From: Undibacterium umbellatum
GTDB taxonomy: Bacteria; Pseudomonadota; Gammaproteobacteria; Burkholderiales; Burkholderiaceae_D
Direction: 5' to 3'
NCBI RefSeq assembly: GCF_014284125.1
Contig: NZ_JACOFX010000002.1
Coordinates: 434,001 to 498,000 of the forward strand
Length of the DNA stretch: 64,000 nucleotides
Positions 63,347 through 64,000 of this stretch are shown in pieces (within the stretch, counting starts at the first letter, position 1; every line of letters begins with the position of its first letter). The notes under the pieces are model-generated. The model was not told the DNA's origin. It saw only the letters and a list, made by a program, of their open reading frames with translations, and made no database searches. A program made the translations under genes and the position numbers.

Positions 63347-64000
63347 TCACGGATGTTCACTATCGAGCAAAGCCATGGCATGATCGTTGTAGCGATTACC
63401 TGCTACTGCATCTGTTGGAACTGCGGCAGAGATTGCCTGCAAATCTGCTGCATCCAGTTCGACATCAAGCGCACCCAGTGCCTCTGTCAAACGGTCGCGA
63501 CGACGTGCACCTACGAGAGGAATGATGTCTTCGCCTTGTGCCAGTACCCAGGCGATTGCCGCTTGCGCCACGCTGATGCCCTTGCTGTTGGCGATGCCGC
63601 GCAATGCTTCGACCAGAGCCAGGTTACGCTCCAGATTGCCATCCTGGAAACGTGGGCTGATGCTGCGAAAATCCCTGGTGCCAGCATGGCGTTCCGGGCT
63701 CCAGTGACCACTGAGCAAACCACGCGACAATACGCCGTAGGCCGTGATGCCTATGCCCAATTCGCGGCAGACTGGCAAAATCTCAGCTTCTATGCCGCGT
63801 GAAAACAGCGAGTACTCTATCTGCAAATCACTGATGGCGTGGACAGCCGCCGCACGGCGCAGGCTGGCAGCACCGGCTTCCGACATACCGATGTGGCGCA
63901 CATAACCAGCTTTTACCATATCGGCGATGGCACCTATGGTGTCTTCCACCGGCACCTGCGGGTCTATGCGTGCCAGGCGATAGACATCTATGTGATCAGT
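63347..64000 (-). CDS. Aldo/keto reductase (5' end outside window)
   Basis: C-terminal 217 residues of an NADPH-dependent aldo/keto reductase. The frame stays open to the window edge, so the true start lies beyond 64000 (the sequence before the first in-frame GTG is DHIDVYRLARIDPQ, which is AKR-like). Blocks visible: GYVRHIGMSEAGAASLRRA, LQIEYSLFSRGIEAEILPVCRELGIG and AWVLAQGEDIIPLVGARRR. The catalytic Asp/Tyr/Lys part is outside. It is convergent with the small gene before it, six bases apart. Confidence 0.9.
   Translation of the reverse strand, partial: TDHIDVYRLARIDPQVPVEDTIGAIADMVKAGYVRHIGMSEAGAASLRRAAAVHAISDLQIEYSLFSRGIEAEILPVCRELGIGITAYGVLSRGLLSGHWSPERHAGTRDFRSISPRFQDGNLERNLALVEALRGIANSKGISVAQAAIAWVLAQGEDIIPLVGARRRDRLTEALGALDVELDAADLQAISAAVPTDAVAGNRYNDHAMALLDSEHP

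Overview
This is a chromosomal window from a Gram-negative bacterium with outer-membrane receptors, lipoproteins and two-partner secretion. The glyQ-glyS-gmhB-plsC-YgjP gene order at 52.9-60.2 kb, moderate GC and the paralogue mix suggest Betaproteobacteria, Burkholderiales, probably Oxalobacteraceae (an Undibacterium- or Janthinobacterium-like genome). That placement is inference from gene order and was not checked by a search. No phage, transposase, CRISPR array, rRNA or tRNA was recognised.

Layout. 0-9 kb: end of an NrtD/SsuB-type ABC ATPase, a membrane EAL protein with a degenerate GGDEF site, then the stress trio prkA-yeaH-spoVR. 8.9-11.7 kb: a Zn/Cd/Pb P-type ATPase divergent from its MerR-type regulator, with a recognisable 19-bp-spacer MerR promoter between them. 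11.7-20.5 kb: MarC, a small lipoprotein, a GNAT enzyme, a CHMI-type isomerase, a TonB-dependent receptor with a DUF2946 protein, an APC permease, CreA, an HDOD protein and two very small membrane proteins. 20.7-24.5 kb: a CecR-YbhGFS-like TetR/HlyD/ABC export operon with a palindromic operator.

24.5-35.8 kb is a concentrated murein-turnover island. On the minus strand lie a BadF-type amino-sugar kinase, an AmiD-like lipoprotein amidase and a VanY-type D,D-carboxypeptidase. Divergent from them are an AmpG-like permease, an M14 deacylase/peptidase, an orphan oligopeptide-binding protein, a VanX-type D-Ala-D-Ala dipeptidase and a class-C-like serine hydrolase. MurQ, a LysR regulator and an L,D-transpeptidase follow. 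A lipoprotein serpin, a large TonB-dependent receptor and a DigH-like glycan hydrolase (to 42.2 kb) may extend the theme. Together these genes could cut murein or muropeptides, import the pieces, and convert MurNAc and peptides to central metabolites.

42.7-52.8 kb: two small proteins of unknown function, then a two-partner secretion locus: a ShlB/FhaC-type transporter, a 2.1-kresidue secreted beta-helix protein and a FecR-domain protein. The secreted protein ends in 33 uninterrupted 19-residue repeats, each carrying a CX8C pair. This is the most striking sequence feature of the window. 52.9-64 kb: a YgjP-type metallopeptidase, a membrane-anchored MutS-like ATPase, plsC, gmhB, glyS and glyQ, a PAS-GGDEF-EAL protein with intact motifs, a small protein and a partial aldo/keto reductase.
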